Shown here: piece after piece, positions 23,286 to 32,172 of the stretch | Position numbering within the stretch: position 1 is the first letter of the stretch | How the letters are laid out: each line of letters starts with the position of its first letter | DNA from: Selenomonadaceae bacterium | GTDB taxonomy: Bacteria; Bacillota; Negativicutes; Selenomonadales; Selenomonadaceae | Assembly: GCA_017390245.1 (NCBI GenBank) | Contig: JAFPCE010000099.1 | Coordinates: 1-40,097 of the forward strand | Reading direction: 5' to 3' | Length of the DNA: 40,097 nucleotides | Notes under the pieces: generated by a model | Told to the model about the DNA's origin: nothing | The model's database searches: none | The model's input: only the letters and a program-made list of their open reading frames with translations | Position numbers and translations under genes: made by a program

Positions 23286-24572
23286 ATGTCAGCTGTTGTT
23301 GTATTAGGCACCCAGTGGGGTGACGAGGGTAAGGGTAAAATTGTAGATTATTTAGCACAGCAGGCGGAGACTGTTGTCCGCTATCAGGGCGGCAGTAATG
23401 CTGGCCATACTGTTGCTGTAGATGGTGTAGAGTACAAGCTGCGCCTGATGCCATCTGGTATTCTCTTCAAGGGAACCCTGTGTGTAGTAGGTAACGGTGT
23501 TGCTTTTAATCCAAAGGTTATGCTGCAGGAAATGGATGGCATGATTGCTAATGGCATCGATGTCAGCGGTATCCGCATCAGTAACCGTGCTCATGTTGTA
23601 TTGCCATATCATTGTGAAATGGATGGCTATCTTGAGGAGCTGAAGGGTGCTAACAAGGTTGGTACTACCAAGAATGGTATTGGCCCTTGCTACGCTGACC
23701 GCGATCACCGTATTGGTATCCGTGTCTGCGACTTCATTGATAAGGAAGAATTTGCTAAGCGCCTCAAGGAAAATCTTGAGCTGAAGAATCAGGAAATTGT
23801 GAAGCTCTATGGCAAAGAGCCAATGGATTATGAGACAATCCTGAAGGAATATGAAGGTTATGCAGATCGTCTGCGCCCATACGTATGCGATACTATTGCT
23901 CTGCTGCATGATGAAATCAAGGCTGGCAAGAAGATTCTCTTCGAGGGTGCTCAGGCAACCATGCTGGATATTGATTATGGTACTTATCCATACGTTACTG
24001 CGTCTCATCCTGTTTCTGGCGGTATTGGTGTTGGTGCAGGTGTTGCACCTCGTGATATCGACAAGGTTGTAGGTGTTGTAAAGGCTTATTGTACCCGTGT
24101 AGGTGAGGGTCCATTCCCTACTGAGCAGCTGAATGAGATTGGTGACAAGATTCGTGAGGCTGGCCACGAGTATGGTACTGTAACTGGCCGTCCACGCCGT
24201 ACCGGCTGGCTGGATGCTTGTGTTGTCCGTTATGCAGGCATGCTTTCTGGCATTGATTATATGGCTATTACCCGTCTTGACATCCTGGACTGCATGGATG
24301 AGATTAAGATGTGCGTTGGCTACAAGTACAAGGGTGAGCTGTTAAATGAGATTCCTGCTTCTCTGAAGGTTCTGGCAGAGGTTGAGCCTGTATACGAGAC
24401 CTTTGAGGGATGGAAGACTGATATCAGCGGTATCCGCAAGTATGAGGAGCTTCCTGAGAATGCCCGCAAGTACTTAGAGCGCATGGCTGAGGTTACTGGC
24501 ATTGCTCTGGGCATTGTATCTGTAGGTCCAAACCGTGATCAGACCATTATCTTGGCAAAGGATTTATTCTGA
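23286..24572 (+). CDS. purA: Adenylosuccinate synthetase
   Basis: A 428-residue GTP-dependent enzyme that joins IMP and aspartate to adenylosuccinate, the step before PurB in AMP synthesis. N-terminal GTQWGDEGKGK (residues 8-18) holds the catalytic Asp and P-loop, GSNAGHT holds the catalytic His, and GTTKNGIGPCYADR and TVTGRPRRTGWLD are also conserved. ATG 23286 follows GAGGAGA; a longer in-frame start at 23238 would lie in the terminator region and is rejected. Codon bias is as strong as in purB. Confidence 0.97.
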   Translation: MSAVVVLGTQWGDEGKGKIVDYLAQQAETVVRYQGGSNAGHTVAVDGVEYKLRLMPSGILFKGTLCVVGNGVAFNPKVMLQEMDGMIANGIDVSGIRISNRAHVVLPYHCEMDGYLEELKGANKVGTTKNGIGPCYADRDHRIGIRVCDFIDKEEFAKRLKENLELKNQEIVKLYGKEPMDYETILKEYEGYADRLRPYVCDTIALLHDEIKAGKKILFEGAQATMLDIDYGTYPYVTASHPVSGGIGVGAGVAPRDIDKVVGVVKAYCTRVGEGPFPTEQLNEIGDKIREAGHEYGTVTGRPRRTGWLDACVVRYAGMLSGIDYMAITRLDILDCMDEIKMCVGYKYKGELLNEIPASLKVLAEVEPVYETFEGWKTDISGIRKYEELPENARKYLERMAEVTGIALGIVSVGPNRDQTIILAKDLF

Positions 24573-24610
24573 TAATTTGCCATCAGCATATAAAAAGCTT
24601 TTGTGAAATG

Positions 24611-24645
24611 AGGGCTGCTATCTGACAGGTGGCAGCCCTTTATTT
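24611..24645 (+). terminator. Intrinsic terminator after purA
   Basis: AGGGCTGC (24611-24618) pairs with GCAGCCCT (24632-24639) and a short T-run follows. The loop is 13 bases, so strength may be moderate and readthrough to the next gene is possible. Confidence 0.78.
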
Positions 24646-24692
24646 GCAGGAGCAGGATCGTTTCATGTGTGTTATTTATGTAGGAGAAAATT

Positions 24693-25454
24693 ATGCTTGA
24701 GCTGAAAAATGTGACCTATCAGGTTACAGAAAACAACACTAGCAAGAATATTCTGGACAAAATGAACCTGGTGATTCCTGATGATAAATTCATAGTTATC
24801 ACTGGACCTAATGGTGGTGGCAAGTCCACCCTGGCTAAGACCATTATGGGCATTAACCCTATTACTGAAGGCCAGCTGATTTTTGATGGCCAGGATATTA
24901 CTGAGAAGAATATTACTGAAAGAGCTAAGCTGGGCATCAGCTTTGCTTTCCAGCAGCCAGTTCATTTTAAGGGCATTAAGGTTATTGATTTGCTGCGTCT
25001 GGCAACTGGCACTAATCTGTCTGTGGCCAAGGCCTGCGATTATCTCTCTAAGGTAGGTCTCTGTGCAAAGGAATACATCCAGAGAGAGGTGAATGCCTCT
25101 CTTTCCGGTGGTGAGCTGAAGCGCATTGAGATTGCTACAGTTCTGGCAAGAGGAACGAAGTTTTCTATTTTTGATGAGCCAGAGGCAGGCATTGATATCT
25201 GGAGTTTCCAGAATCTGATACAGGTTTTTGAAAATATCCGTGCCACTATTAAGGGAACTGTTTTGATTATTTCCCATCAGGAGCGTATTTTAAATATTGC
25301 AGATGAGATTATTGTCATTGAAAATGGCAAGGTGAAAAAGCAGGGTCCAAGAGAAGAAATTCTGCCAGAGCTGCTGGGAACTGCAGCTGCTATTAATGCA
25401 GGCTGTTCTAAGCTGGTACCTGAGGAGAAAAAAGCAGAGGAGTGTGATATCTGA
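24693..25454 (+). CDS. SufC-like ATPase of a minimal SUF (SMS-type) pair
   Basis: A 253-residue ABC ATPase of the SufC type without membrane partner. Walker A GPNGGGKST (about residues 38-46), Q-loop SFAFQQPVHF, signature LSGGELKRIE and Walker B FSIFDEPEAGID are present. The DEPEAGID box differs from the DETDSGLD of the second SufC at 27901. The end of the gene overlaps the next gene, which encodes a SufB/SufD-like protein, so the two form a two-gene assembly unit. This pairing matches what has been described as SMS (SmsC-SmsB), common in archaea and anaerobes. ATG follows TAGGAGA. Identity as SmsC is from motifs and context. Confidence 0.85.
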   Translation: MLELKNVTYQVTENNTSKNILDKMNLVIPDDKFIVITGPNGGGKSTLAKTIMGINPITEGQLIFDGQDITEKNITERAKLGISFAFQQPVHFKGIKVIDLLRLATGTNLSVAKACDYLSKVGLCAKEYIQREVNASLSGGELKRIEIATVLARGTKFSIFDEPEAGIDIWSFQNLIQVFENIRATIKGTVLIISHQERILNIADEIIVIENGKVKKQGPREEILPELLGTAAAINAGCSKLVPEEKKAEECDI

Positions 25455-26383
25455 TGCTGGATAAGATTCAATTGCAGCTTTTAACGGAAATTGCTGATTT
25501 GCACGGTGTGCCAGAGGGGGCTTATAATATCCGTGCCAATGGTGAGAAGGCAGCCCGCAATACTACTGCCAATATTGATATTGTTACTAAAACTGATGGC
25601 AAGAGCGGTATTGATGTGCACGTTAAGCCAGGCACTAAGAACGAAAGTGTCCATATACCTGTAGTGCTCAGTGAGAGCGGCATCAAGGAAACCGTATATA
25701 ATGATTTCTACATTGGTGAAGGTGCTGATGTGGTTATTGTGGCAGGCTGCGGTATTCATAATTGTGGTAACCAGGACTCCCAGCACGATGGTGTACACCG
25801 CTTTTTTGTAGGGAAGAATGCAAAAATCCGCTATGTGGAAAAGCATTATGGCGAAGGTGATGCCAAGAGCAGTGGCAAGCGCATATTAAACCCTGTAACT
25901 GAGGTATATCAGGAAGAGGGCAGCTATGTAGATATGGAAATGGTGCAGATAAAGGGCGTTGACTCTACTGAGCGTGTTACCAAGGCAGAGCTGGCAGCTG
26001 GCGCTACCATGATTGTCCATGAGCGTTTAATGACTCATGGCCAGCAGTCTGCTACCAGTATTTATGAGGTAGCCTTAAATGGTGATGGCTCTAGTACAGA
26101 TGTTATTTCCCGTTCTGTTGCCAAGGATGAGTCTCAGCAGGTTTTTGAGGCAGCTATCGTAGGCAATGCAGTGTGCAATGGCCATGCAGAATGTGATGCC
26201 ATTATCATGGACAAGGCTCATGTAGTGGCAGTGCCAAAGCTGGATGCCCGCAACGTGGATGCAGCTTTGATACATGAGGCAGCTATTGGCAAGATTGCCG
26301 GTGACCAGCTTATCAAGCTGATGTCGCTGGGCTTAACTGAGGCTGAAGCAGAGGAGCAGATTATAGGCGGCTTCCTGCGTTAA
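25454..26383 (+). CDS. SufB/SufD-family scaffold of a minimal SUF (SMS-type) pair
   Basis: A 309-residue SufBD-core protein that probably builds Fe-S clusters with the preceding ATPase. It lacks the N-terminal extension of SufB. Candidate cluster residues: Cys99 and Cys104 (GCGIHNCGN), Cys241 and Cys247 (CNGHAECDAI), and His274-Glu275 (IHEAAIGKI), the last three matching in position the catalytic Cys and His-Glu of SufB. The C-terminal helices LGLTEAEAEEQIIGGFL are typical of the family. Its start overlaps the ATPase gene. No own cysteine desulfurase is present, so sulfur would come from SufS downstream or from sulfide. Confidence 0.85.
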   Translation: MLDKIQLQLLTEIADLHGVPEGAYNIRANGEKAARNTTANIDIVTKTDGKSGIDVHVKPGTKNESVHIPVVLSESGIKETVYNDFYIGEGADVVIVAGCGIHNCGNQDSQHDGVHRFFVGKNAKIRYVEKHYGEGDAKSSGKRILNPVTEVYQEEGSYVDMEMVQIKGVDSTERVTKAELAAGATMIVHERLMTHGQQSATSIYEVALNGDGSSTDVISRSVAKDESQQVFEAAIVGNAVCNGHAECDAIIMDKAHVVAVPKLDARNVDAALIHEAAIGKIAGDQLIKLMSLGLTEAEAEEQIIGGFLR

Positions 26384-26399
26384 TAATTTGTGGTAAAAT

Positions 26400-26449
26400 A
26401 AAAGGTATTTCCTATGTGACTTTAAGTCAGATGGGAAATACCTTTTTTA
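26400..26449. terminator. Bidirectional terminator between the SMS pair and the glucosaminidase gene
   Basis: GGTATTTCC (26404-26412) pairs with GGAAATACC (26434-26442), with a second stem TGACT/AGTCA inside. A-rich before and T-rich after, so it serves both converging genes. Confidence 0.87.
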
Positions 26450-26459
26450 GTGGGTAAAA

Positions 26460-27653
26460 TTATTTTTTCAGCTGTGCCTCAGTCATATTATAGGCCTCAG
26501 CAATAATTTTGTTATCTGGTAAAAGCTCCTGGGCTCTGGCTAAATCTTTCATAGCTGCCTTGTATTTGTGCTGCAGTGCCAGCAGGCTGCCATGGTTATA
26601 CAGGGCCAGGGTATTATCTGGATCATGCTTTAGTACCTGGGTATAGCATTTTTGCGCAGCTTTGATTTCGCCGGCAAATTGTAAAATCTGGGCCTTGCCC
26701 AATAAAGCCTGGCTATTGGCAGGTTCAACAGCCAGCACCTGGTCATATTCCTTCAGCGCCAGGTTATCCTTGCCCCATTCACGGAAGATATCACCTCGGC
26801 TGAGACGGGCAGAAAGGTGAGCTGGCTTTAATTTTAAAACCATATCGTATTCACGGAGAGCTTCTTCATAGCCCCCCTGCTTTTTAGCCAGCTGGGCTAC
26901 TGTTTCGTGCGCCAGATAATCCTGGCCGTTTTTCCGGGCCACCTGGCGGGCAGCCTCCAATACGCTATCTTCATAGTCAGGCTTTTGGGCCTCCCGCCAC
27001 AGGGTGATAATATCCTGGCCGTAGTGAGTACCTGGAACAGCCCATTTGCCGTTTAAGTCTGGCCAATAGGTGGCAGTGCCATGATAATCAGGATATTTAG
27101 TCACCAGAATCTCGTAGCGCGGGTCTACCAGAGCCTGCTTTGGCAGCTCCTGGGTGGCATAAGCCAGCAGGTGCTGGATATGGGCACGGACACCACGCTG
27201 GGGAGTCAGAAAGCTGTAGCCTGGGGCACCGTGGCCAACAGCCCCCAGACCGCAGTAGTTGTTCTGGTTTGGCTTTACATCATTGCCATAGCGGAAAAAT
27301 CCAGTTTCCTTCAAGGCCTGGCAGAGAGCTATGTCGCCCCGGACACCTTCAATAGCTGCCTCGCTGTAGTAGGCGGCCACCAGCTCCTCCAGGGTGCAAT
27401 TGATTTTAGGCTCATCATTGACGCTGCGGATATAGCTTACCATCTGTTCCTGGGGAATGACAGCTTCTCCCAGAATGGTAACAGCATTGGTATCTATGGC
27501 AGCTTTAGGTACTGCCGGCCATTCTACCAGGGGACGGTAACGCCAGTTATCAATAGTTGTATCATTGGCAGATACTGCTGAGGCAGTGCTTATCATAATA
27601 GTTGCCGCCAAAAGAGCAGTGCCAGTAAACCTGCAGAATTTATTTTTAAACAT
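26460..27653 (-). CDS. Secreted glucosaminidase-like cell-wall hydrolase with TPR repeats
   Basis: A 397-residue exported protein. A signal peptide (about residues 1-29) precedes a glucosaminidase/FlgJ-like lysozyme-fold domain (about 70-225). GDIALCQALKETGFF contains the likely catalytic Glu116, followed by NNYCGLGAVGHG and RGVRAHIQHLLAYA. The C-terminal half holds about four TPR units (260-395), recognisable by repeated AL-x-x-YD-x-VL-x-x-P-x patterns. It likely cuts peptidoglycan in the periplasm, with the TPRs recruiting partners. It lies opposite to and between the two Fe-S assembly loci, with no evident functional link to them. A minus-strand TGC-TATAAT lies about 30 bases upstream. Confidence 0.83.
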   Translation of the reverse strand: MFKNKFCRFTGTALLAATIMISTASAVSANDTTIDNWRYRPLVEWPAVPKAAIDTNAVTILGEAVIPQEQMVSYIRSVNDEPKINCTLEELVAAYYSEAAIEGVRGDIALCQALKETGFFRYGNDVKPNQNNYCGLGAVGHGAPGYSFLTPQRGVRAHIQHLLAYATQELPKQALVDPRYEILVTKYPDYHGTATYWPDLNGKWAVPGTHYGQDIITLWREAQKPDYEDSVLEAARQVARKNGQDYLAHETVAQLAKKQGGYEEALREYDMVLKLKPAHLSARLSRGDIFREWGKDNLALKEYDQVLAVEPANSQALLGKAQILQFAGEIKAAQKCYTQVLKHDPDNTLALYNHGSLLALQHKYKAAMKDLARAQELLPDNKIIAEAYNMTEAQLKK

Positions 27654-27682
27654 AAGAAACCTCCATGGTCAATATTTGTTTT

Positions 27683-27691
27683 ATTATAGCA
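27683..27691 (-). promoter_or_regulatory. Extended -10 of the glucosaminidase gene
   Basis: On the minus strand TGC-TATAAT, an extended -10 with perfect hexamer; the -35 is poor. GGAGG lies just before the ATG. Confidence 0.55.
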
Positions 27692-27786
27692 TATATTTTC
27701 AATTTACACAGAAAAGTGAATTTGACTTAAATGCGGGCAATAACTCATGTAATTTCTGTGTGAGGATTTTAAAATAAAATCTGATA

Positions 27787-27873
27787 AATTTAGTCGGAAT
27801 TATTGACATTTAGATTTAATGCTCGTACAATAAGGTGAAGATTAAATCTGAGTAATTTAATAAGAATTATTAA
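27787..27873. repeat. Direct repeats flanking the suf promoter, possible operators
   Basis: Two 20-base elements at 27787-27806 and 27854-27873 agree at 16 of 20 positions, sharing AATTTA at the left and AATTATT at the right. The first overlaps the -35 of the suf promoter; the second lies about 20 bases after the expected transcription start. This is a common arrangement for repression, but the protein is unknown. Confidence 0.5.
27803..27831 (+). promoter_or_regulatory. Promoter of the sufCBDSU operon
   Basis: TTGACA (27803-27808), 17 bases, TACAAT (27826-27831); the leader is about 60 bases. Close to consensus. Confidence 0.85.
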
Positions 27874-27900
27874 GAGAGCTTTTAGGAGAGTATATACATT

Positions 27901-28686
27901 ATGAGCACAAATTTATTGGCAATTAAAAATCTGCATGCCATTGTGGCAGGCAGTAACGCACAGGAAAATAACAGCCAGCAGGAGGTAAAGGAAATTCTCC
28001 ATGGCATTGATTTAAATATTGGCCAGGGAGAGGTGCACGTTATCCTTGGTCCTAATGGTTCTGGCAAGTCTACTCTGATGAACGTCATTATGGGGCATCC
28101 CAGCTATGAAGTAACTGAGGGCAGTATCGAGCTGGAGGGTGAGGACATTAAGGAGCTGCCTGTATATCAGCGCAGCCGCAAGGGCATATTCTTATCCTTC
28201 CAGAATCCTGAGGAAATACCTGGCATTACCGTAGAAAATCTGCTGCGTACTGCTAAGCAGGCTGTAACAGGAAAACCAGTAAAATTGATGAAATTCCGCA
28301 AGGAGCTGGAAAATACCATGACAGAGCTGCAAATAGATAAGTCCTATGGCCAGCGCTACGTGAATGTAGGCTTTTCTGGCGGTGAAAAAAAGCGCAACGA
28401 AATCCTCCAGCTTTTAATGCTGCAGCCGAAGCTGGCACTGCTGGATGAGACAGATTCCGGACTGGATGTAGATGCAGTGCAGATTGTTTCCCAGGGCATT
28501 CAGAAATTTCACAATGAAAATAATGCCTGTCTGATTATTACCCACAATACCCGCATTTTAGAGCAGCTGCAGGTGGATAAGGTGCATGTCCTGTTACAGG
28601 GCAAAATTGTGGCTGAGGGAGGCCAGGAGCTGATAGATAAAATTAACAGCCAGGGCTTTGGCTTTCTACAGAATGAGCAGGAGTAG
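27901..28686 (+). CDS. sufC: Fe-S cluster assembly ATPase SufC
   Basis: A 261-residue ABC ATPase that drives the SufBCD scaffold. Walker A GPNGSGKST (about residues 50-58), Q-loop FLSFQNPEEIPG, signature FSGGEKKRNE and Walker B LLDETDSGLDVDA are canonical for SufC, as is ITHNTRIL. A hydrophilic insertion rich in Gln/Asn (about residues 18-29) lies between the first two strands. ATG follows TAGGAGAG. It is the first gene of the operon; the others follow with overlaps or tiny gaps. Confidence 0.96.
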   Translation: MSTNLLAIKNLHAIVAGSNAQENNSQQEVKEILHGIDLNIGQGEVHVILGPNGSGKSTLMNVIMGHPSYEVTEGSIELEGEDIKELPVYQRSRKGIFLSFQNPEEIPGITVENLLRTAKQAVTGKPVKLMKFRKELENTMTELQIDKSYGQRYVNVGFSGGEKKRNEILQLLMLQPKLALLDETDSGLDVDAVQIVSQGIQKFHNENNACLIITHNTRILEQLQVDKVHVLLQGKIVAEGGQELIDKINSQGFGFLQNEQE

Positions 28687-28694
28687 TGAGTAAT

Positions 28695-30101
28695 ATGGAA
28701 AAAAAGAAAACCTATGTGGAGGATATTGAACGTACCTTATACGATATCCGCAATGAAGACCGCTCCAGCTACAAGGTAGAGCAGGGGCTGACTGAACAGA
28801 TTATCAGGGATATTGCCGCTAAAAAGCATGACCCTCAGTGGATGCTGGACTTCCGGCTGGGTTCCCTGCAGGAATATTACCGGCAGAGCCTGCCAGAATG
28901 GGGGCCGGATTTATCTGAGCTGAATATGGACCAGATTGTTACCTATGTGCAGCCTGATGCTAAAATGGCTGGCCGGTGGGAGGATGTGCCTGAGGACATC
29001 AAGGACACCTTTGACAGACTGGGGATTCCCGAGGCAGAGCAGACTTCCCTGGCAGGTGTAGGAGCCCAGTATGATTCAGAGGTGGTATACCACAGCATAC
29101 AGGAGGATTTAGTCAAGCAGGGGGTTATCTATACAGATATGGAAACAGCCCTCAGGGAGCATGAGGCTATTGTCAGGGAGCATTTCATGCAGCTGGTACC
29201 GCCGAAGGATCACAAATTTGCTGCTCTTCATGGTGCGGTATGGTCTGGGGGATCCTTTGTCTATGTGCCAGAAGGCGTAAAGGTAGAGATTCCGCTGCAG
29301 TCATATTTCCGTCTCAATGCTGCTGGTGCAGGGCAGTTTGAACATACCTTGATTATTCTGGAAAAAAATTCCAGCCTGCATTTTATCGAAGGCTGTAGTG
29401 CACCAAAATACAATGTAACCAACCTGCATGCCGGTTGTGTGGAGCTGTTTGTGGGAGAAGGAGCAAGGCTCAGATATTCCACCATTGAAAACTGGTCCCG
29501 CAATATGATGAATTTAAATACTAAGCGAGCCATTGTGGAGAAGAATGGCATCATTGAATGGGTGTCAGGTTCCTTTGGTTCCCATGTATCTATGCTGTAT
29601 CCTTGCAGCGTACTGCATGGGGAAAATGCCCGCTGCGAATTTACGGGCGTGACCTTTGCCTCTAAGGGGCAGAATCTTGATACTGGTGCCAGCGTCATTC
29701 ACGCAGCACCATATACCTCTGCTAATATCAGCACCCGCACTATATCTAAATCGGGTGGCCAGGCTACCTACAGAAGTGCAGTAAAGGTAACAGAGAAGGC
29801 ACATCACGCGAAATGCTCTGTTAACTGTGAATCCCTGATGCTGGATGATATTTCCCGGTCAGATACACTGCCGGCCATGGATATCCAGGGTGACGAGGCA
29901 GATATCGGCCATGAAGCAACCATTGGCCGTATCAGTGATGAAGCGGTATTTTATCTCATGAGCCGCGGCATCAGCGAGGATGAAGCCAAGGCCATGATTG
30001 TCCGGGGCTTTGTAGAGCCTATTGCCAAAGAACTGCCACTGGAGTATGCAGTAGAAATGAACAATCTGGTTAATATTGAGCTGGAAGGTGCAATGGGTTA
30101 A
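28695..30101 (+). CDS. sufB: Fe-S cluster assembly scaffold SufB
   Basis: A 468-residue scaffold where the nascent cluster forms. Key residues are visible: the catalytic Cys378 (CSVNCES) and His406-Glu407 (GHEATIGRISD), plus the family stretch AVWSGGSFVYVPEGVKVEIPLQ (about residues 181-202, given as position). ATG 28695 is preferred although AGGAG is 11 bases upstream; GTG 28686, overlapping the sufC stop, is the alternative but has only two bases of spacing. Length and motifs are normal. Confidence 0.95.
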   Translation: MEKKKTYVEDIERTLYDIRNEDRSSYKVEQGLTEQIIRDIAAKKHDPQWMLDFRLGSLQEYYRQSLPEWGPDLSELNMDQIVTYVQPDAKMAGRWEDVPEDIKDTFDRLGIPEAEQTSLAGVGAQYDSEVVYHSIQEDLVKQGVIYTDMETALREHEAIVREHFMQLVPPKDHKFAALHGAVWSGGSFVYVPEGVKVEIPLQSYFRLNAAGAGQFEHTLIILEKNSSLHFIEGCSAPKYNVTNLHAGCVELFVGEGARLRYSTIENWSRNMMNLNTKRAIVEKNGIIEWVSGSFGSHVSMLYPCSVLHGENARCEFTGVTFASKGQNLDTGASVIHAAPYTSANISTRTISKSGGQATYRSAVKVTEKAHHAKCSVNCESLMLDDISRSDTLPAMDIQGDEADIGHEATIGRISDEAVFYLMSRGISEDEAKAMIVRGFVEPIAKELPLEYAVEMNNLVNIELEGAMG

Positions 30102-30113
30102 CAGGAGGAAAAA

Positions 30114-30947
30114 ATGGCAGAAAAAATATTTAGCAAAATTCCTATGGCCACATGGCGCTGGCTAGGTGTTAATAACGCCACGGCAGAGGAAGAGCTTCTG
30201 GCAGTGGCAGACACCCGCAGCTTTAAGATACCAGCGGGGACAGATAAAGAGGCGGTAGTGGTCATCAGGCAGGAGCAATATGGCAAAATACAGGTGAAGC
30301 TAGGTGAAAATTCCAGACTGAAGCTGACTTATGTACAGCTGGCAGATACAGATAAGGATTATGCCGGGGAAATAGAAATACAGCTATCTGACGGAGCTCA
30401 GCTGGAAATGGCAGCTGTAGAGGCTGGGGGCAAAAAGGCTGTTTCCAAGGTGCTGGTAAATCTGGCAGGCAATAGCTCCAGGGCAGATGTGTCAGTGCTG
30501 TACCTGGGAGATAAGCAGCGGGTACTGGATATGAATTATGTTATGGTACAGTCTGGGAAAAAATGTGAAGCTAAGCTGGAGGTTTATGGTGCACTTTTAG
30601 ATAAGGCAGAAAAAATCTTCCGGGGGACTTTAGATTTTAAACGGGGAGCTAAGGGGGCAGCTGGCCAAGAAAAGGAGCAGGTGGTAGTTTTATCCAGCCA
30701 GGTAAGAAACCGCTCTGTACCGCTGATGCTGTCTGGTGAATCAGAGGTAGATGGCCATCATGCAGTATCCATAGGTAAAATTGATGAAGCTAAGCTGTAT
30801 TACCTCATGAGCCGTGGCCTGGAAATGGCTGAGGCGAAAAAACTGGTGGTGGAGGCAGCCTTTGCACCAGTAATGAGCAGAATAACTGATACAGAACTGC
30901 AGGGAGAATTGCAGCATTATATAAAGGAGCGATTGTCTGATGCTTAA
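30114..30947 (+). CDS. sufD: Fe-S cluster assembly protein SufD (short form)
   Basis: A 277-residue SufB paralogue that completes the SufBC2D complex. The C-terminal signature HHAVSIGKIDEAKLYYLMSRGL (about residues 228-249, given as position) contains the SufD histidine, followed by EAKKLVVEAAF. The protein is much shorter than the usual 400-450 residues: the N-terminal helical region is almost gone and the beta-helix is reduced. No stop, frameshift or overlap suggests decay. AGGAGG precedes the ATG closely. Confidence 0.9.
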   Translation: MAEKIFSKIPMATWRWLGVNNATAEEELLAVADTRSFKIPAGTDKEAVVVIRQEQYGKIQVKLGENSRLKLTYVQLADTDKDYAGEIEIQLSDGAQLEMAAVEAGGKKAVSKVLVNLAGNSSRADVSVLYLGDKQRVLDMNYVMVQSGKKCEAKLEVYGALLDKAEKIFRGTLDFKRGAKGAAGQEKEQVVVLSSQVRNRSVPLMLSGESEVDGHHAVSIGKIDEAKLYYLMSRGLEMAEAKKLVVEAAFAPVMSRITDTELQGELQHYIKERLSDA

Positions 30948-32172
30948 CCAGGATTATAAAAAGGATTTTCCTATATTGCAGCAAACCATGCAGGGAAAGC
31001 CTTTGGTATATTTAGATAACGGAGCTACTACCCAGAAGCCTGACAGTGTCATTGCAGCAGTCAGGGATTATTATACTCATGCTAATGCCAATCCTCACCG
31101 GGGAGCCTATGAGCTCAGTGTTCAGGCCACTGATATTTATGAAAACGCCAGAGTAAGGACTCAGAAATTTATTAATGCCCAGCACAGCCATGAGATTATT
31201 TTTACGAAAAATGCTACAGAGTCATTAAATCTCATTGCTTACAGTTATGGACTCAGTACCCTGCAGCCAGGGGATGAAGTGGTGATTTCCATAGCGGAGC
31301 ACCACAGCAACCTGGTGCCATGGCAGAGAGTGTGCCAGCAGAAGGGAGCTACGTTAAAGTATATATATCTGGAAAAGGATGGCAATTTATCCCAGCAGGA
31401 TATAAATGAAAAAATCACTGCCAAGACAAAAATCGTGGCAGTGACTCAGGTGTCTAATATTTTAGGACTGATAAATCCAGTAAAGGAAATTGTAAAAAAG
31501 GCCCATGCAGCAGGTGCTGTAGTGGTAGTCGACGGTTCTCAGTCAGTACCTCATATAAAGGTGGATGTACAGGAGCTGGATGCAGATTTCTTTGTGTTCT
31601 CCGGCCATAAGATGCTGTCTCCTATGGGCATTGGGGTGCTGTATGGCAAGGAAGCCCTCTTAAATGCTATGCCGCCATTTCTCATGGGTGGTGACATGAT
31701 TGACTATGTGGAGGAGCAGCATACCGAATACGCTCCCCTGCCAGCAAAATTTGAAGCAGGTACCCAGAATGTAGGTGGTGCAGCAGGATTGGTGGCTGCT
31801 ATAGATTATCTGGAAAATTTCGGCATGGAGAAGGTGGCAGATATTGAGGCTGAGCTGGTGCAATACGCCTTAGAAAAGCTGGCAGATATGCCATATATTG
31901 AGCTGTATGGCTGCAATAGCAGGCTTGACAACAAAACAGGCATTATTGCCTTTAATGTCAGGGATGTGCATCCTCACGATGTGGCGACTATCCTGGATGC
32001 CCAGGGGGTAGCTGTACGGGCAGGCCACCACTGTGCCCAGCCGCTTTTAGCTTATTTAGGACAGAATGCCACTTGCCGGGCCAGCTTCTATTTTTATAAT
32101 ACTAAAGAGGATGTGGACAGATGGCTGGCTGCTTTAAGCAAGGTGAGAGGAGTGTTAGGTTATGGAGCTTGA
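30940..32172 (+). CDS. sufS: Cysteine desulfurase SufS
   Basis: A 410-residue class-V aminotransferase-fold PLP enzyme that removes sulfur from cysteine as a persulfide. PLP lysine is Lys224 in SGHKM; the persulfide cysteine is Cys365 in RAGHHCAQP, which marks the SufS (group II) type. Also seen: YLDNGATTQKP and AEHHSNLVPW. The start overlaps sufD by eight bases, and the end overlaps sufU. Works with SufU. Confidence 0.96.
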   Translation: MLNQDYKKDFPILQQTMQGKPLVYLDNGATTQKPDSVIAAVRDYYTHANANPHRGAYELSVQATDIYENARVRTQKFINAQHSHEIIFTKNATESLNLIAYSYGLSTLQPGDEVVISIAEHHSNLVPWQRVCQQKGATLKYIYLEKDGNLSQQDINEKITAKTKIVAVTQVSNILGLINPVKEIVKKAHAAGAVVVVDGSQSVPHIKVDVQELDADFFVFSGHKMLSPMGIGVLYGKEALLNAMPPFLMGGDMIDYVEEQHTEYAPLPAKFEAGTQNVGGAAGLVAAIDYLENFGMEKVADIEAELVQYALEKLADMPYIELYGCNSRLDNKTGIIAFNVRDVHPHDVATILDAQGVAVRAGHHCAQPLLAYLGQNATCRASFYFYNTKEDVDRWLAALSKVRGVLGYGA

